64,000 nt of DNA from Isoetes taiwanensis (Eukaryota > Streptophyta > Lycopodiopsida > Isoetales > Isoetaceae): contig JAJEKV010000145.1 of assembly GCA_021234155.1 (NCBI GenBank), positions 620,001 to 684,000 of the forward strand, in the 5' to 3' direction. This document shows, in pieces, positions 1-11,563 of the stretch. The notes under the pieces are model-generated. The model had not been told where the DNA came from. It searched no databases and saw only the letters and a program-made list of their open reading frames with translations. The position numbers and the translations under genes were made by a program. Numbering within the stretch: position 1 is the first letter of the stretch; each line of letters begins with the position of its first letter.

Positions 1-1010
1 TCCAAGTCATTCCAAGTAGCAAGTGATACTCTTGGCCCCATACTTCCACCCCGTATAAAAGGACAGGCTCTACTAAGACCTTAAATGTGGTGTGATGATG
101 GGCCCAATCATACAACTCCGCTCTATGACTATTGTTTTGCATTGCATATAGTGCCTTCCGGCCTTGCCACTGTAGTGGTCGTATGGATGTGTCCCGGTGC
201 ATAGTAGAAGGAAACTCCACTCCCAAATACTTGTATGTGGATGCAACTTCCACATTCGCCTTGGTAATCAAGGAGGGGACCCTCGGTGACGTGAAGATGA
301 TATGAAAACCACCTTAGTCTTGGCGGGTTGACGCGCATATCGGCTTGGCGAGAATGTGTCCGTGGCATCGATGTCGTTGCATGTCTGCTGGTGTGTAAGC
401 TAGGAGGTCCACATCATCGCATATATTAACTGGCTCGATGATCGATAGAGAAGGTGAGCTCCATCGCCCCATTATCGCCAAAGCCAGCTCTCCAATTGAT
501 CAATGTAAAGCCCAAACAATGTTGGGGAGAGAGGCATCCCCGACGAACCCCGATACTACTATCAAATGGTTGGTTTGTTCCGCCGCAACCCACCCGAGCA
601 TCTTTCATATAGCCTCGGCCTGATTCGCATTCTCGCAAATCTACAGAACCCCGGTAATTGCGAGTTTTTCCCGAGGCACGGTGTCAAACGCCGCAGAAAA
701 ATCCACAAAGCAACAATATAGATCCCGACGGCGGTTCCCGCCGTCTTCAATCGAAGTTCGCGAACGTGAAGATGTGGTCAATGGTTGAGTGCCGGGTCTG
801 AATCCCGCTCGGGTGAGGGCCGCGACCTCTCTTCCGCCTCTGCCCACCTCTTCCGTCAACTGCTGCTCGAGAATCCCAAACGCTAGTAGTTTTGCAAACA
901 CCGAACTGACCATGATTGTTCGTGGTTGGTCAGGCGTTATTATTGGGTCACCCTTTATAGATGGGAACAACTCGCTATTGGTCCACTGCAAGGGGAAGCC
1001 TTCCCTGTAA
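1..1010 (-). pseudogene. LINE A reverse transcriptase domain
   Basis: Translated pieces in shifting frames follow RT order. Near 990-850 is a template-binding region (RTIMVSSVFAKLL), then AGFRPG, then near 700-650 the first catalytic block LYCCFVDFSAAFDTVPREKL. Near 560 is GCLSP, and near 420-390 the catalytic block reads NICDDVDLLA where active relatives have LLYADD; both aspartates remain but the preceding Tyr-Ala is changed. Near 40-1 LYGVEVWGQEY matches the post-RT region VILYGCEAWGPG of copy C. Several stops and frameshifts separate the blocks, so this is a dead copy. The ORF is cut by the window edge. Confidence 0.85.
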
Positions 1011-1593
1011 TGCCTTGTTGAACAAGGCGGTTAGCATTATGTATTATGGACGCCCCTCGCCCACTTAAGCGCTTACCAGATACCATCCAAGTCCGGGCTT
1101 TCCCATTGGCAAGACGCCAGTAAGCCTTGTTCCACGTCCGAATCGTGATTTCCACTTGCAAGGGTAATCTTTGCATGTGCACCCCGAGGGTCGTTATAGT
1201 TGTTGCAAGTATTGCCTCCACCGCCGGGAGTGATATTCCCCGTAAGAGGCTGTACCGGCTTTCTAAGAACCCTTCCCGAAGGTCCCGGGATGACGCCGGG
1301 AGGTAAAACATTTCCCTTTGATGCGGCGCAATGTACCGCTTTCTTAGCTTTAAGGAAGATGCGGTCTTGTCATCGACCGCATGTGGGCGAAAGCGGGTTC
1401 GTGGACTTGGCGGAGCGGCGTTTGTGTTCCTTTGCACTCTGCATCAAACCATTGATTACGGGGAAGGTTGTGTTCCCGAGGTCTGTCGCGGCGGCTTATC
1501 CCAGCACCTCTCTGCAAGAATCCTAAGCACATCGGTCAGCCGGCTCAATGCATTTGCTCTAGTGTAGGATATTGCAAAATTTCTGCCAGTCAT

Positions 1594-2490
1594 CTATAAG
1601 CATCGGGCATAAGCTCCCGCATGTTCATAATCCAATCGCAGCTGAGGCATGTGAGGAGTTGTTGCACCGGGGTTTCGCACAACCTGCCAAGCCAACTTCA
1701 AGTAAAGTGGTAAGTGGTCTGAGTCGATCTCTTCATCCCTATTAGTTGTTCCCACCTGAAAGTGCTTGATGACATGCATATCCTGCTCAGGCGCCAACAC
1801 ATAGTCCACCACACTAGATCCGCCCCCCTGGTTTCCCCGCCTACAAGTGCTCTTGCGGTGGAAGGCCAGCGTGCCGATCCATTGCGGATTACCGGTCAAA
1901 GATACCGTAGAGCAAAAGCAACTATCGACCATAGCCGTGACGATTGTCATCGATGTCCGTGGCCAACCTCCTTCTGCAGGACGCAACTGCAATATATCAT
2001 CACTCAAGGGATCAAATCTCATGGGTTGTTCTACCCCGGTGCGCGCATTGAAGTCTCCAAGGAGTATGACATTGCCCAACTGCTTATGCTGCTGTATGTC
2101 ATCATATAGATCGACATAGGGGTCCAGCCTATCCACATCCGAGTGGGTGTGATAGAAGTTGCTTTCGATGTGGAAAGTAGCAGTCGCTACAAAGAGGGTC
2201 TCAAGCATCGCAGCTTTTGCACACGCACCCACAGTACCGGTGTGCTTTGTCTGTCTTGAACAAGGAGATTGACCGTACCAAGGATGTTCGGTAGTAGCAG
2301 GCAACCCCCCCATGCCCCCGCTTTCCTGTGCAATCATTGAATATTGAGTAGTGCTTTGGTATCCCGGCAAGTCGGGTATCCTGTGGTCCTGCATGCTCCC
2401 ATGTTTCCATGAGGAAGATGAGATCCATGTCCGTGGCAAATCGAGTTGAGACTATCTCCCTTCGCCATGGGGAAGCCCCGCAATTCCGGA
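1594..2490 (-). pseudogene. LINE A endonuclease (EEP/APE fold)
   Basis: The longest frame here (1594-2439) carries GNVILLGDFNARTG, the Asp-Asn motif of exonuclease-endonuclease-phosphatase enzymes, then SSVVDYVLAPE and finally EEIDSDHLPLYL, the SDH signature. An overlapping frame (2201-2680) supplies the start of the domain with FLMETWEH, equivalent to FLLETHEH in copy C. In active LINEs this domain nicks the target to prime reverse transcription. The catalytic signatures are readable but the domain is spread over at least two frames, so it is inactive here. Confidence 0.85.
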
Positions 2491-3049
2491 GACCATGCGA
2501 GGCACAATTCCTATTTGTTGGCGGGGGCTGTGGGGGATTCAAAGGGCGACAAAGAAAGCGGGGGTGGGCGTATGGAAGTACCGAGATGTGCGAGCAGCGG
2601 GCTGGGTGAGGGGCAACTTTGAGCAGCCCTCGGGAGATGTGCGAGCAAATGTAAGGTGAGGCAACTTGAGAGGGCTGCAAGGCGGCCGGTGGCAGTGCGC
2701 AAAGGGCTCCCGCCGAGGTCAGCCGGAGGGTTAGTAAGATTCAGAGCAAAGATTCGCGGCCCCAAAACTTGCATCTTGCCTCAACCGGCCCCGCAGCCTC
2801 CCCCTCGGCTCCTGGGCGAATGCTTTTAACTTTTGGCAAACTCGTACCGGCGTGTCTTCTTTGTTGGGCCGGGTCGTCCGTCAACATAGCCGTGGCAGCT
2901 TCCCTTTAGTCGCTTCTTTACACCCCGGGCGCAAGATGGCTGCTTTCACTTGGCGATCTCAGACGGGTGAACGTGGGGACTACCCGGGTGGGCGTGTTCC
3001 GGTGCCGGACGCCATATGGCGCTCTCACTAATAATGTTTACCGCACGGG

Positions 3050-4200
3050 AATGTCATTCGAAAGAATCAACATTTGAGCCGTTAATGAGGTCCTCCCCGC
3101 CTCTTTCTTGGGCCACGCACCACCACATTGTGGCTTCTCCGCCTCGACTCTTGGAGCTCTCGACCGTTGGGTCAATCCCGCGACAACAGGAGTTGTTTGT
3201 CGCGGCGGGGCATAGGCTGGGCCTACATTGGGGCGGGGTGGCATGGAGCGACTTGGGGTGCAAGAGTAGACGGCCCCGGCCGACGCCTTGCGCACTCTTA
3301 GGCGTGGACTGCCGTGGCGGTGTATAGTGGTCTCTCCTTCCCGGCCGGGAGCTTAGCTCCCGCTGAAATTGTTGTTGCCTTGTCAATTCACGATGCACCA
3401 TTGCAATTGCTCATGAGCCGCCTGCATTGAGGCCCTTGCCTTGTTCAACAATGGCTGCCCCTCGGCTCTGATCTTCCGATCTTGGGCGCGAGCTATGCTC
3501 CGCTTTACGCAAGCGAGAGTCCAAATAGGGTTCATTGCACCCACTTCTTGTGTCTCGACCCTACTTTGAAGGGCTCTCGGTTGGACCGGGCTCTCTTCAA
3601 AAGCAACTGGACTTTTCGCATCACAAGTAGCAGCCTCCTCGACCTCGATCGGGCGGCGGAGATGGTTACCATTGTCTCCTCGCCAACACGTTGCTTGTCC
3701 CGTGTCATGGTTTCCATGGCGGTGTACAAGGAATCTATGCGGGCCTGCATGTCGGGGAAGACTCTTCTTATCCTTCGCCTTCCCGGTGCACTAGGCGAAG
3801 GCCATCTTCCGTGCCTTTGACGCTGGTCTCCATGCTGAAACTCTGCTTTTTTTCGAGAGCCGGTACCTCTTGAGCAATTTGGGTACAGGCCTGCATTTCC
3901 TCCGCCAAGCAAGCAATTCGAAAGCTCTGTTTCCCTCGCCATTGCTTGAACTTTGTTTCCGGTGCTCCTCAACTACCTGGTTTGGTGGTGGTGAAGCACG
4001 GATACGCTTGCCGCTAGGCTAGAGTATCCGCATATGCCCGCCGAGCTATGCTTGTTGCACGAGACTTTGCCCGCTTCTTCTTTTTCAGTGTGCACTGTCA
4101 ATTTTGCCGTGTCATCTGGCTCATGATTGGGAATGGCATCTATGTACTCTCCCCGAGAAGTTTTGCTGCCATGTCCGGTATAGGGTAGAGGGGATCAGCG
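3050..4200 (-). pseudogene. LINE A ORF1-like region
   Basis: Minus-strand frames 3532-3972 and 3054-3401 lie just upstream of the endonuclease, where copy C has its ORF1. The first contains a heptad-like stretch (MQARIDSLYTAMETMTRD) and a basic C-terminal part, fitting a coiled-coil ORF1 protein that binds LINE RNA. No RNA-binding signature survives clearly. The assignment rests mostly on position and on the coiled coil; plus-strand frames over the same span look like shadows. Confidence 0.5.
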
Positions 4201-4316
4201 TATCCGCACCATCCACATGCATATCTGTGGGTTTGATGAAGGGGCGCAGGGGCTCGTCCGCTCTTCTATCCTTTGGAGTTGCCATGAATATGGTGTCACC
4301 CTACGCACGCTTGTCC

Positions 4317-4740
4317 GAAAGCCTCCAAGCACTTTGATGACGACACAACCTCGTCCTTTTACGGGACGCCTGAAAGCTTCCACGCAGTCGGGCAGCGCAG
4401 TTTCCAAGTGCAAGAAGAAGTGCGTGCTCTTTTCACCTTTTTACGCACACGCCCCCAAAGTGTTCAAGTGCATAAATCAAGCGCGACCTCTAGTGCAACC
4501 TCTCTCACCTTACGAGGCCTTTGCCTGAAAGCCTCCAAGCACTTTGATAACGCACAACCTCTGTCCTTTTACAGACGCCCGTCTGAAAGCTTCCACGTGT
4601 CAGAAGCAGGCGCAGGCTTCCAAGTGCAAGAAGCAAGTGCAGACTCTTTCACCTTACAGACACCTGTCTGAAAGTGTTCAAGTGCATAAATCAAGCGTAG
4701 CCTCTAGTGCAACCTCTGCCACCTTACAGACGCTTGTCTG
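4317..4740. repeat. Two ~210 bp tandem repeats upstream of LINE A
   Basis: The block beginning GAAAGCCTCCAAGCACTTTG at 4317 recurs at about 4527. Both copies also share TTCCAAGTGCAAGAAG and TTCAAGTGCATAAATCAAGC in the same order, and a third unit starts near 4735. The position directly upstream of a minus-strand LINE fits 5' promoter monomers as seen in some LINEs. That role is inferred. Confidence 0.75.
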
Positions 4741-5019
4741 AAATGAAAATAAGCAATGGTTCTTCCCCCTTATAGACGCCCGTCTGCAAGGCTTCAACAT
4801 GTAGATGCTTTAAGCCAAGGTGATTGGATGGTATCACACCCTCTGAATCCCGTCTTAAAATCGGGTTGCAAAAACTTGTTTTCTCCTCTCAGATCTTAAG
4901 CAAATGTGTACAAACCATATGTCTTTATAATCGTCACAGAACAAGAATTCCAATGATATGCATTGATCTCAAAACAGAGCTGCAGATCAATAGATATGAA
5001 GAAAAGTATATAGTGCTGA

Positions 5020-5768
5020 AAAATCGAACAATGGAAACCCTAAAGCCAGCACTGAAAATCTGTTGTTTTGCCTCTGAAATCCTGTCTAAACATTAGCAAC
5101 ATAAAATATCTTTGAAAGAACTCTGAGAGAGCTTTCCAAAGATATAAATTTCATGAGAAACCGGGTCACAGAGAAAGAGATATGAACAAAAATGTAATAT
5201 GAACCACAAAGTGGTGGTGCAGGCTGTAAATCTGTGTTTTTGCTATGGAAACACCATTCAAACACATGCAAATCACATACCTTCAGAAAGATCACTGAGG
5301 GAGCTTTCTAACGTGACAAATTTCAGCTGAAACGGAGTTAAAATCCGCCAGATACGATAGAAAATATGTGGACAATACCACGAGCACTTCAGGGTTTTTT
5401 TTGCGCCCTCGATTTGCAGCCAGAAAGTTCGAGTTTTTGCAGAGGAAAATTTATTGAAAACATATACAAATTACATACCAATAGGAAGAAATCTGAGATG
5501 ACTTTCCAACGCAATAAATTTCAGCAGAAACGGAGTTTCTTGATCCCCAGATATGATCAAAAGTGTTTGGGCAGCACCAACAGCACTTCAGGGTTTTTTT
5601 TGGGACCCCAATTTGCAGCCCGGAAATCTGTGTTTCTGATGTAAAATAATCAGAGAAACATATGCAAATCACATACCAATATAAAGAACTCTGAGATGGC
5701 TTTCCAACGCAACAGATTTCGGCTGAAACGGACTTCTAGATCTCCAGTTATGATTGAAAACGTGTGAC
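5020..5768. repeat. Four diverged ~190 bp tandem units
   Basis: Each unit repeats, in order, a phrase like CACTTCAGGGTTTTTTT, AATTTGCAGCC, CAAATCACATACC, a 'CTCTGAGATGGCTTTCCAACGC' type stretch, and 'TTTC-GC-GAAACGGA'. Units start near 5020, 5200, 5385 and 5575. Sequence drift between units is substantial. No open frame of note; nothing else is seen between 4760 and 5815. Confidence 0.8.
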
Positions 5769-5984
5769 CGGCTTTCAGAGCGCCTAGGGTTGGAGAATGA
5801 CAGATGAATACCTAACATAATAACAGGGGGTTACTTTTAGTTTTTTATACGCTTTTCACATGGTTTTTCTATGATTTTGTTGTTGTATTCATTGAGGTGT
5901 ACTAAATAGTATTTCTAGAATGCACCCTTTAAGGGCCGTTAATTTTCGTTGGCTGAAACAATCCGAGGGTTGTTGTCTTTCTCT

Positions 5985-6105
5985 GCATGTGTTTGTGCAT
6001 GAACACTGCGCATGTGTATGCATGCGCATGTGCACGTGCATGTGCACGTATGTGCATGTGCAATTGCGCATGCGCATGTGCATGTGCATGTGCATGTGTA
6101 CTTGC
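5985..6105. repeat. Alternating purine-pyrimidine (GCATGT)-type tract
   Basis: About 120 bp of near-perfect R-Y alternation built from TGCATG, TGCACG and GCGCATG steps. Such sequence is a classic candidate for Z-DNA or cruciform formation. It produces spurious Cys/Met/His-rich open frames on both strands, which are not counted as genes. Confidence 0.85.
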
Positions 6106-6864
6106 CCTCTTGGATTCTTATTGTCAGAGTGGATTTTTGCTGATGGAAGGTTATCACGAGGTGGATTTTTTGCTCAGATTTACAAAGGTATTTGTTTTCT
6201 TTTAATGTTTCTTCAGTTAGTGTAATGGTTTTTTTTACAAGATATTGGTTTTCTGGTTCTACAATGCAATGCTGCAAAACCCGCCTTTGTTTCCTTCCCT
6301 TTGTCTGTTCTAAGATTTGCTGCAGATTCTAAAAGAGTTTAGAGTTTAGGCCCTCTGTTTGCTTCCAACTTCTTGGATATTCCTGGCCTGCTGGATTATT
6401 CATAACAGCCAGCCTTTAGCTTCAATCAACAAATGGATTCTTGTGCACACAACAGGCAGATTATTCCATGTCGCTTTCTGAGTCGTGCAGATCAGTCAAA
6501 CAGTGGCCACAAGAATGCATTTATATTGCAGCTTTGGAACTTTAATCGAACCAGATGGTGGATCATGCATTACATTTAAGCTAGAGATGGAGCATCCAAA
6601 ATCATATGGATTGATAAACAATGGTTTCATTGTGAAAGAGAAATAGCTGTAGCTGAAGTAACAACACGTGGAATGCTAACGGAGCAAGCTTGCTTCAAAA
6701 CCTCTACCCTTGATCTCGCTTCACTAAACATCACCAAACTGGCCGATTCTCATCACTTGTTAAACCAAAGCCAGACAACCCTTGAGAAAGTATCACTGAT
6801 TCTTTATGAACCTCACCAATTGTTACTGTAGAGTAACGTTGACGTTGTTGTCTTTCATGCAATG

Positions 6865-7015
6865 GTTTGTGAATAAAACATTATTGTCGAGTATATCAAT
6901 GTCTAAAGCTTTTATTTGATTCAATTTTATTTTGTTACTAAAGGTTTGTGAATAAAACATTATTGTAGAGCATATCAGTGTCAAAAGCTTTTATTGATTC
7001 AATTTTATTTCACTA
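6865..7015. repeat. Two ~78 bp tandem repeats
   Basis: GGTTTGTGAATAAAACATTA occurs at about 6865 and again at about 6943. Each is followed by a closely matching stretch ending in TTGATTCAATTTTATTT. Confidence 0.85.
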
Positions 7016-7417
7016 GTAAAATTCTATTTTCTAAATTAATATCAATCTAACCAATTTCTTTCCTTTATGTTCATGCAAACTATAGAATCTCCCAATCCAT
7101 CAATTCCATATGACATTTCTCCGATGCCTAAAGTCAACATGATGTTGATCCAAACATCATTACTGTACCAGAGAATCCAATAAATGAAGATCAAGTTCAA
7201 TTGGTCCCGCCACCATCAGCGCAACCACCACATGCACATGGCGAAGACTCTGTTGATGTGTTGTTATTATGGTTGGTTGGATACATCAACTTTCTTCATC
7301 TATCTCTACACCCTCTCCAAGGCTCCGAAGGGGCCAAAACATTTGTTAGTTAACACAAACCATTACACCCAACACTTTAAATTAAATTCCCCCTAAACCC
7401 CCCTTTGGTTTGGGTGC

Positions 7418-7697
7418 ATATTCACACGGGGGGTGATGTAGAGCAGCGAGAGCCCCTTTTATACCCCCTAAAACAGTATAATACATGCATGAAATCAACA
7501 CCATTTACATTGTCTCAAACCTTATAGTGTTTTGCAACTCTCATTATACAGTATAAAAAAACTTCTATGAGCATACCCCACAAACGAGGATCACTATCTA
7601 TGGTCCAAATCAAAGAATAAGTCATGAATATGCCCATCCAATAGCTCTCGTTGCTCGGAGCCACCCCCCATATGAATATGCACCCCCCGTGTGAAAA
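7418..7697. repeat. MITE-like unit with inverted ends, E1 copy
   Basis: The left end ATATTCACACGGGGGGTG runs into GCAGCGAGAGC. The right end has the inverse, GCTCTCGTTGCTCGGAGCC, followed by CCCGTGTGAA. The matching unit at 38137-38388 is in the opposite orientation. It is about 280 bp and non-coding. It may be an independent MITE or the folded end of the E1/E2 family; both copies sit at the same end of their larger elements, which favours the latter. Confidence 0.65.
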
Positions 7698-7700
7698 TAA

Positions 7701-8740
7701 TATTTGGACGGTTGTTCTGACGTAGTTTAAGGGCATGTGAAATTTGCATGCAAGGGGAATGAAGGAATTGTTTATTCAAATTCATATGAGTAGGACTCAC
7801 AGAAAGTTACACAGAGATGATTGTCTAAGTTGAATTGAGTAATATGGCCTAGGTTTGAATGTGATCATGGTTGAATATTGTTATATAGTTTATATGACAT
7901 ATATAACTATATTGACATGAATAGCTGATTTAGGATTACTCGATAATTCACTTTTGAATTTGGAAATATAGTGCATCATGACACAGCGCTTTTGGCAACC
8001 GAAAGGAGCTCCTTGGCGACTGGATCTGTATCCAATCGGTCGAATCTGGTCCTATAAATTAAGATGAAGCAGCTTGAATTAATCGCTGAATTATTTGAAT
8101 GTTGCAACTCCAACAGGCTTGGGCTCACAGGTCAACTCTGCTATAGTATCTGAGTCAATACCATTGGAGCAGTATTTTGCTCCAATGGTCTGCTAAAATT
8201 GCATTGTTTTTTTTATGTTGCAATTTGAATTGAAGGACTTTATAATTATTGATCTTAGTATAAAGTGTTGTAATTGATTTGCAAAATCTAGTTAGTCATT
8301 AGCAAGTTGGTGATTGATTTGTAAAGTCTAAATAGTCATTAGCAAGTTGATTTATAAACCAAGTGCATTATTATTTTTCAAAGAAGGATGGTCTACTCCG
8401 CTCCTAAAAAAGCTAGCACGTACTAAGAATAGCTCAGCTCCTCAACCTGCTTTAGTTCACTTTACAGCTTCAATATCTACTACGATCGTTACAATGAATG
8501 TCCTTGATTCAGTGGCATTGAGATGTTAGGAGCAAATCAAGTTGTTGTTAATGATTCTATGGATGTGGAAATTCGACCTGATTAAAGTTATCCCTTTGAA
8601 GATATGATTATATATTCATAGGAGAAGAAAATAGTTTGGCTTGCATTATATTGTCGTGCTTAGATGGGTGACCCTGCTCAGTTGGATCTAATTATCCATT
8701 GGGCTTTTTATTCCTATCTCTGCATTGTATTATGTATTAT
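7701..8740. other. No gene seen; one short tandem repeat
   Basis: AT-rich sequence without a convincing open frame. Near 8265-8350 a ~52 bp unit (GATTTGCAAAATCTAGTTAG / GATTTGTAAAGTCTAAATAG, each followed by TCATTAGCAAGTTG) is repeated twice. Confidence 0.6.
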
Positions 8741-8741
8741 C

Positions 8742-9487
8742 ATAGAATAGAATAGAATATGATTTTATCGTCCACGGAGACCAACTGGCCTATGGGACCC
8801 AAGTACAAAGAGAGAGCAGCAGGCGTATTACTACCAGGATTAAAAAACCCCCGCCCCGAAGGGTTTTCGGGGGAAAAACCTTAGTAGCAATAAGGATCTT
8901 TGACATAACGCACGATTATATACATAATCACAAAATGCAATGAGGTTAATGTCGGACGGGGGGCATAACGAGTCCGCGTATCCATTACCTCCTGAGGTAT
9001 GATCCCAACAAGCCTCTCAGAGGCCGTGCTCGGTAGCTCATGTAGGGCCCGATGGGGCACAACTAACCGAAACATACCGAGCCCGGATATGCTTTCGAAA
9101 TGCGACAAAAGCCCGGACTGGAGGGGCGTGACATTCATCCTCAATGGCTCCGCTGGCCCGACTGACAAACTCGTCCTCTCACGCGGCTCCCGAATCCATC
9201 TCCCTGTCTCAATGTGGAGGTGGTGTGCACCTGTGCGAAAGGAAGCAATCACCCTGCGCTTTTTCATGGGTAGATGGGTGCGCAGGTAGGGGTGTGGGCC
9301 CCTCGTGAGCATGGGATTAACCTGCTGTCGATAATTTGCCACCTTGACATGTGACAGGGCCTCTGCATCCCAAAGCTTGGCCATGAAGCAAGCATCCAAG
9401 TACTGCTACAAGGCAGCGCGTTCCTTCGGTGTATGCACTGGTCCACATCTGTGTGCCTGCACATTCCATCGCGAGAACCACTGATGC
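8742..9487 (-). mobile_element. LINE copy B, 5'-truncated 3' fragment
   Basis: The minus strand encodes the C-terminal region of a LINE ORF2. RRVIASFRTGAHHLHIETGRW-like sequence near 9290-9180 corresponds to RLCLSSHHLGIEIGRWGNFP of copy C. Downstream the frame is damaged and its Cys residues are lost. The 3' end has the block GGTCTCCGTGGACGATAAAA and a pentameric tail (ATTCT repeats) at about 8742-8765. An 18 bp A run on the plus strand (about 9496-9513) lies at the truncated 5' side. The last ~100 bp are almost identical to copy G at 48 kb. Confidence 0.85.
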
Positions 9488-9539
9488 CCTTCCCAAAAAA
9501 AAAAAAAAAAATTATTTGATAATGGCTTCCTAATAACAC

Positions 9540-11180
9540 ACCAAAATTAAAAAATTTAAATTTTTAAACTTGTAAAAATCATTTGCCAATGTAATGGGGC
9601 AATATTATAATTGTTACATAAAGACACACTTATTTGTGTAATAGAACGAAGGCTTCTCTGTTACTTAATCTAACCCATCTTCACTCATGTCTTTCTTTCT
9701 TTCTAATGTCCTCACTCCAAGCTTGCCCTACTGCCCATCTCAAAAATATTTGGTTTTGCCACAGTTTCTCCTCTTTTGGTTAGTGATGATGTTATCACAA
9801 TTTGCCTTGCTCTGAATGAAGAAACAATCTTGAGGCTTTTCCCAATAGCTGATATGTACAAGTGGTTGTCCTATGGAAACAGGCAGTCTTCATATCGTAT
9901 TTTAAGAGGGTGTTGGGTACCAGGGACTCTCCTAATCACGCCTAAATTTGACTATGCTGATGGAAAGCATCCTGGATATGACTCGTCTTTCTTCAGCATA
10001 AGAGAATTTTCCTTCACACTAAAATATAGAACACGGCATTTACCTTTGTATCTGTCATTTTGAGATGTAAATGAGATGGAGTGCAGGATATGTGACAAAA
10101 TCCCCTACAAGATTGATAATAACATTACAATAATATGAATAACATATCAGATAGTACGATTCTTGGATATCATAGTATTACTTACAATAACATTTACTAG
10201 TATTAATAATGATGTAACAATAGACATTTAAATCGTTCCACATAATGCTGTAATGATTCACCTGTATCAAAAACATGTCAAAATCTTTGGCCTTCAGCGT
10301 TTCTTTACCATAGAAGATAGATACCCTTAAATCCTATTGACTCAAGCACATGATGCCCAAGAGCTCTCAACTTTCGGTTATGTACCTTAAGATGTGAGAG
10401 TGAAGAGTGATTGCTTCACCTGCATCAGATCAGTTGCATTTTTCCCAAAGCAAGTCCAATGGATAGACAAATAAAAATAACAATAAGCATAATGACATTA
10501 GGATGGAAAAGAACTCAGCTTATTCGGATGGAAATATGGTATTCTTATGTGAATCAATCAAAGGGCTATAGAGCATTGTTTGTATGGGGTTAAACCAGTT
10601 GGTTTGGGATCTTAACAGCATGCCTCCTTTAATACTCGTTTTCATGGACCAATATATGCTATTGTGACTGCACTTTGAAGAGTTTTTTAACCACTATCAA
10701 CCTAACAACACAATTAACAAGCTTGTAGCTTCATAATAGGAGTCTTAGATGATACGCCTGCCTTTGTACGGTGTGATGCGTTTGTAAGTGGAGTTGTGTG
10801 AAGTACATGTTTCATGTTTGATGTCAAAATATAATATACAAGATGGTGGTCTTGGTGGCGTTGCACGCTATTATTCAAGTTTTTTTTTTTGGGGGTAGGG
10901 GTCTCATTTGAGATTAATGGACGTTAGATGATATGTGATAGATGATTTAATGTGTAATGTATATATTGTAAGAAGGTGAATCGTTGTATTGAAAAAGAAG
11001 AAAAGAAGATTATCTACGTGTGGACTGTTGAAGAACAGATAGTTATTTGATGGTCTTATTGTAATGGAGAAGAGGAAAAGAAGATTATATACATGCATAC
11101 TGTAGAGATTATGTACATTTGAGGTAAGAAAGAAGATTATATACGTGCACACTATAGACATTATGTAATATATAAGTAGG
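9540..11180. other. No recognised gene; one unidentified 95-codon frame
   Basis: AT-rich spacer. A plus-strand frame at 9776-10063 (MVSDDVITICLALNEETILR at its start) has a protein-like composition and could be a stray exon; I do not recognise it. The minus-strand frame at 10904-11332 is low-complexity Asn/Leu/Tyr-rich and starts inside the RPA1-like exon in another frame, so it is treated as spurious. Confidence 0.5.
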
Positions 11181-11181
11181 T

Positions 11182-11550
11182 CTATGAGCTGATGCTGCGT
11201 ATTTGTTGTAAGATATTTCTGCATTCGGTTGCCCAATCTATAGTAGCAATTTGTTGGATTGTGATTCTTTGTCTTAGTTGATCTTTGTACTCGACTTGTT
11301 GAACAGCAAGACGGAATAGACGGGGTGTCCATGCAGCCCTTTTTAGTTCACTGCGGTAAGCCTGTTGTGTGGGGTCCTGTCAGAAAGCACAGGTTAGTGG
11401 TTTGTTGGATAGTTTTTATATGATTGTTTGTAGTGGAAATACCTGTTGCTTTATGGCGTCAAGTTGATCGGCAGTATGGCACAGAATCTGTTCTGCTTGA
11501 TCGTTAAAAGCAGTGGCTTTTATTTCTGCTGTTGTATCTATAAGATTCAT
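11182..11550 (-). pseudogene. RPA1: RPA1-like C-terminal OB-fold fragment, two exons
   Basis: Exon 1 (11550-11443) and exon 2 (11376-11182) are separated by a 66 bp GT-AG intron in phase 0 and give about 100 residues from an ATG to a TAG stop. The product reads through TAFNDQAEQIL, then TADQLDAIKQQ, then LFRLAVQQVEYKDQ and finally TIDWATECRNILQQI. This matches the end of the large subunit of replication protein A (third ssDNA-binding OB fold and its C-terminal helix): a typical RPA1 has 'FNDQAE...LG.SADEL', 'LF+..VKQE.YNDE' and 'DWAAESR.LL'. The zinc-ribbon part of the domain is absent, so it is a fragment. It lies on the Helitron strand directly after the Rep frame; plant Helitrons are known to carry RPA1-like genes. 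Whether it is an original Helitron gene piece or a capture is open. Confidence 0.75.
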
Positions 11551-11563
11551 TGATAATACATAT

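Larger units (their letters stand above)
1..4250 (-). mobile_element. LINE copy A, decayed, continues past the left edge
   Basis: Minus-strand non-LTR retrotransposon. Reading from high to low coordinates it shows an ORF1-like region (about 4200-3050), an APE-type endonuclease (about 2490-1594) and a reverse transcriptase (about 1000-1). The order is the same as in the better preserved copy C at 36.7-44.3 kb. Frameshifts and stops are frequent, so it is not autonomous. The base composition is noticeably more GC-rich than the rest of the window, and the C-terminal domain and 3' end lie outside the window. The clade is not assigned: the C-terminal Cys/His region and simple-repeat tails of the related copies resemble CR1/RTE/I-type LINEs more than classical plant L1, but this is only an impression. 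Confidence 0.85.
5816..7700 (+). mobile_element. Element E1: conserved ends, non-coding interior
   Basis: The first ~120 bp (from CATAATAACAGGGGG at 5816) match the start of E2 (minus strand from 41430) and a partial copy at 36470-36563. The last ~370 bp (7330-7697) match the opposite end of E2 (38137-38480), in the same relative order and orientation. The interior of E1 (about 5940-7320) has no counterpart in E2. The element thus behaves as a unit with fixed termini and variable filling. No transposase is seen, and no target duplication could be fixed with certainty. The superfamily is unknown. Confidence 0.55.

Noticed and set aside
5889-6277. Cys/Met/His-rich frames on both strands (e.g. 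repeated Met-His)
   Set aside because: Direct translation of the alternating TGCATG tract.
10904-11332. 142-codon minus-strand frame
   Set aside because: Overlaps the RPA1-like exon 2 in another frame and continues into low-complexity Tyr/Asn/Leu sequence.
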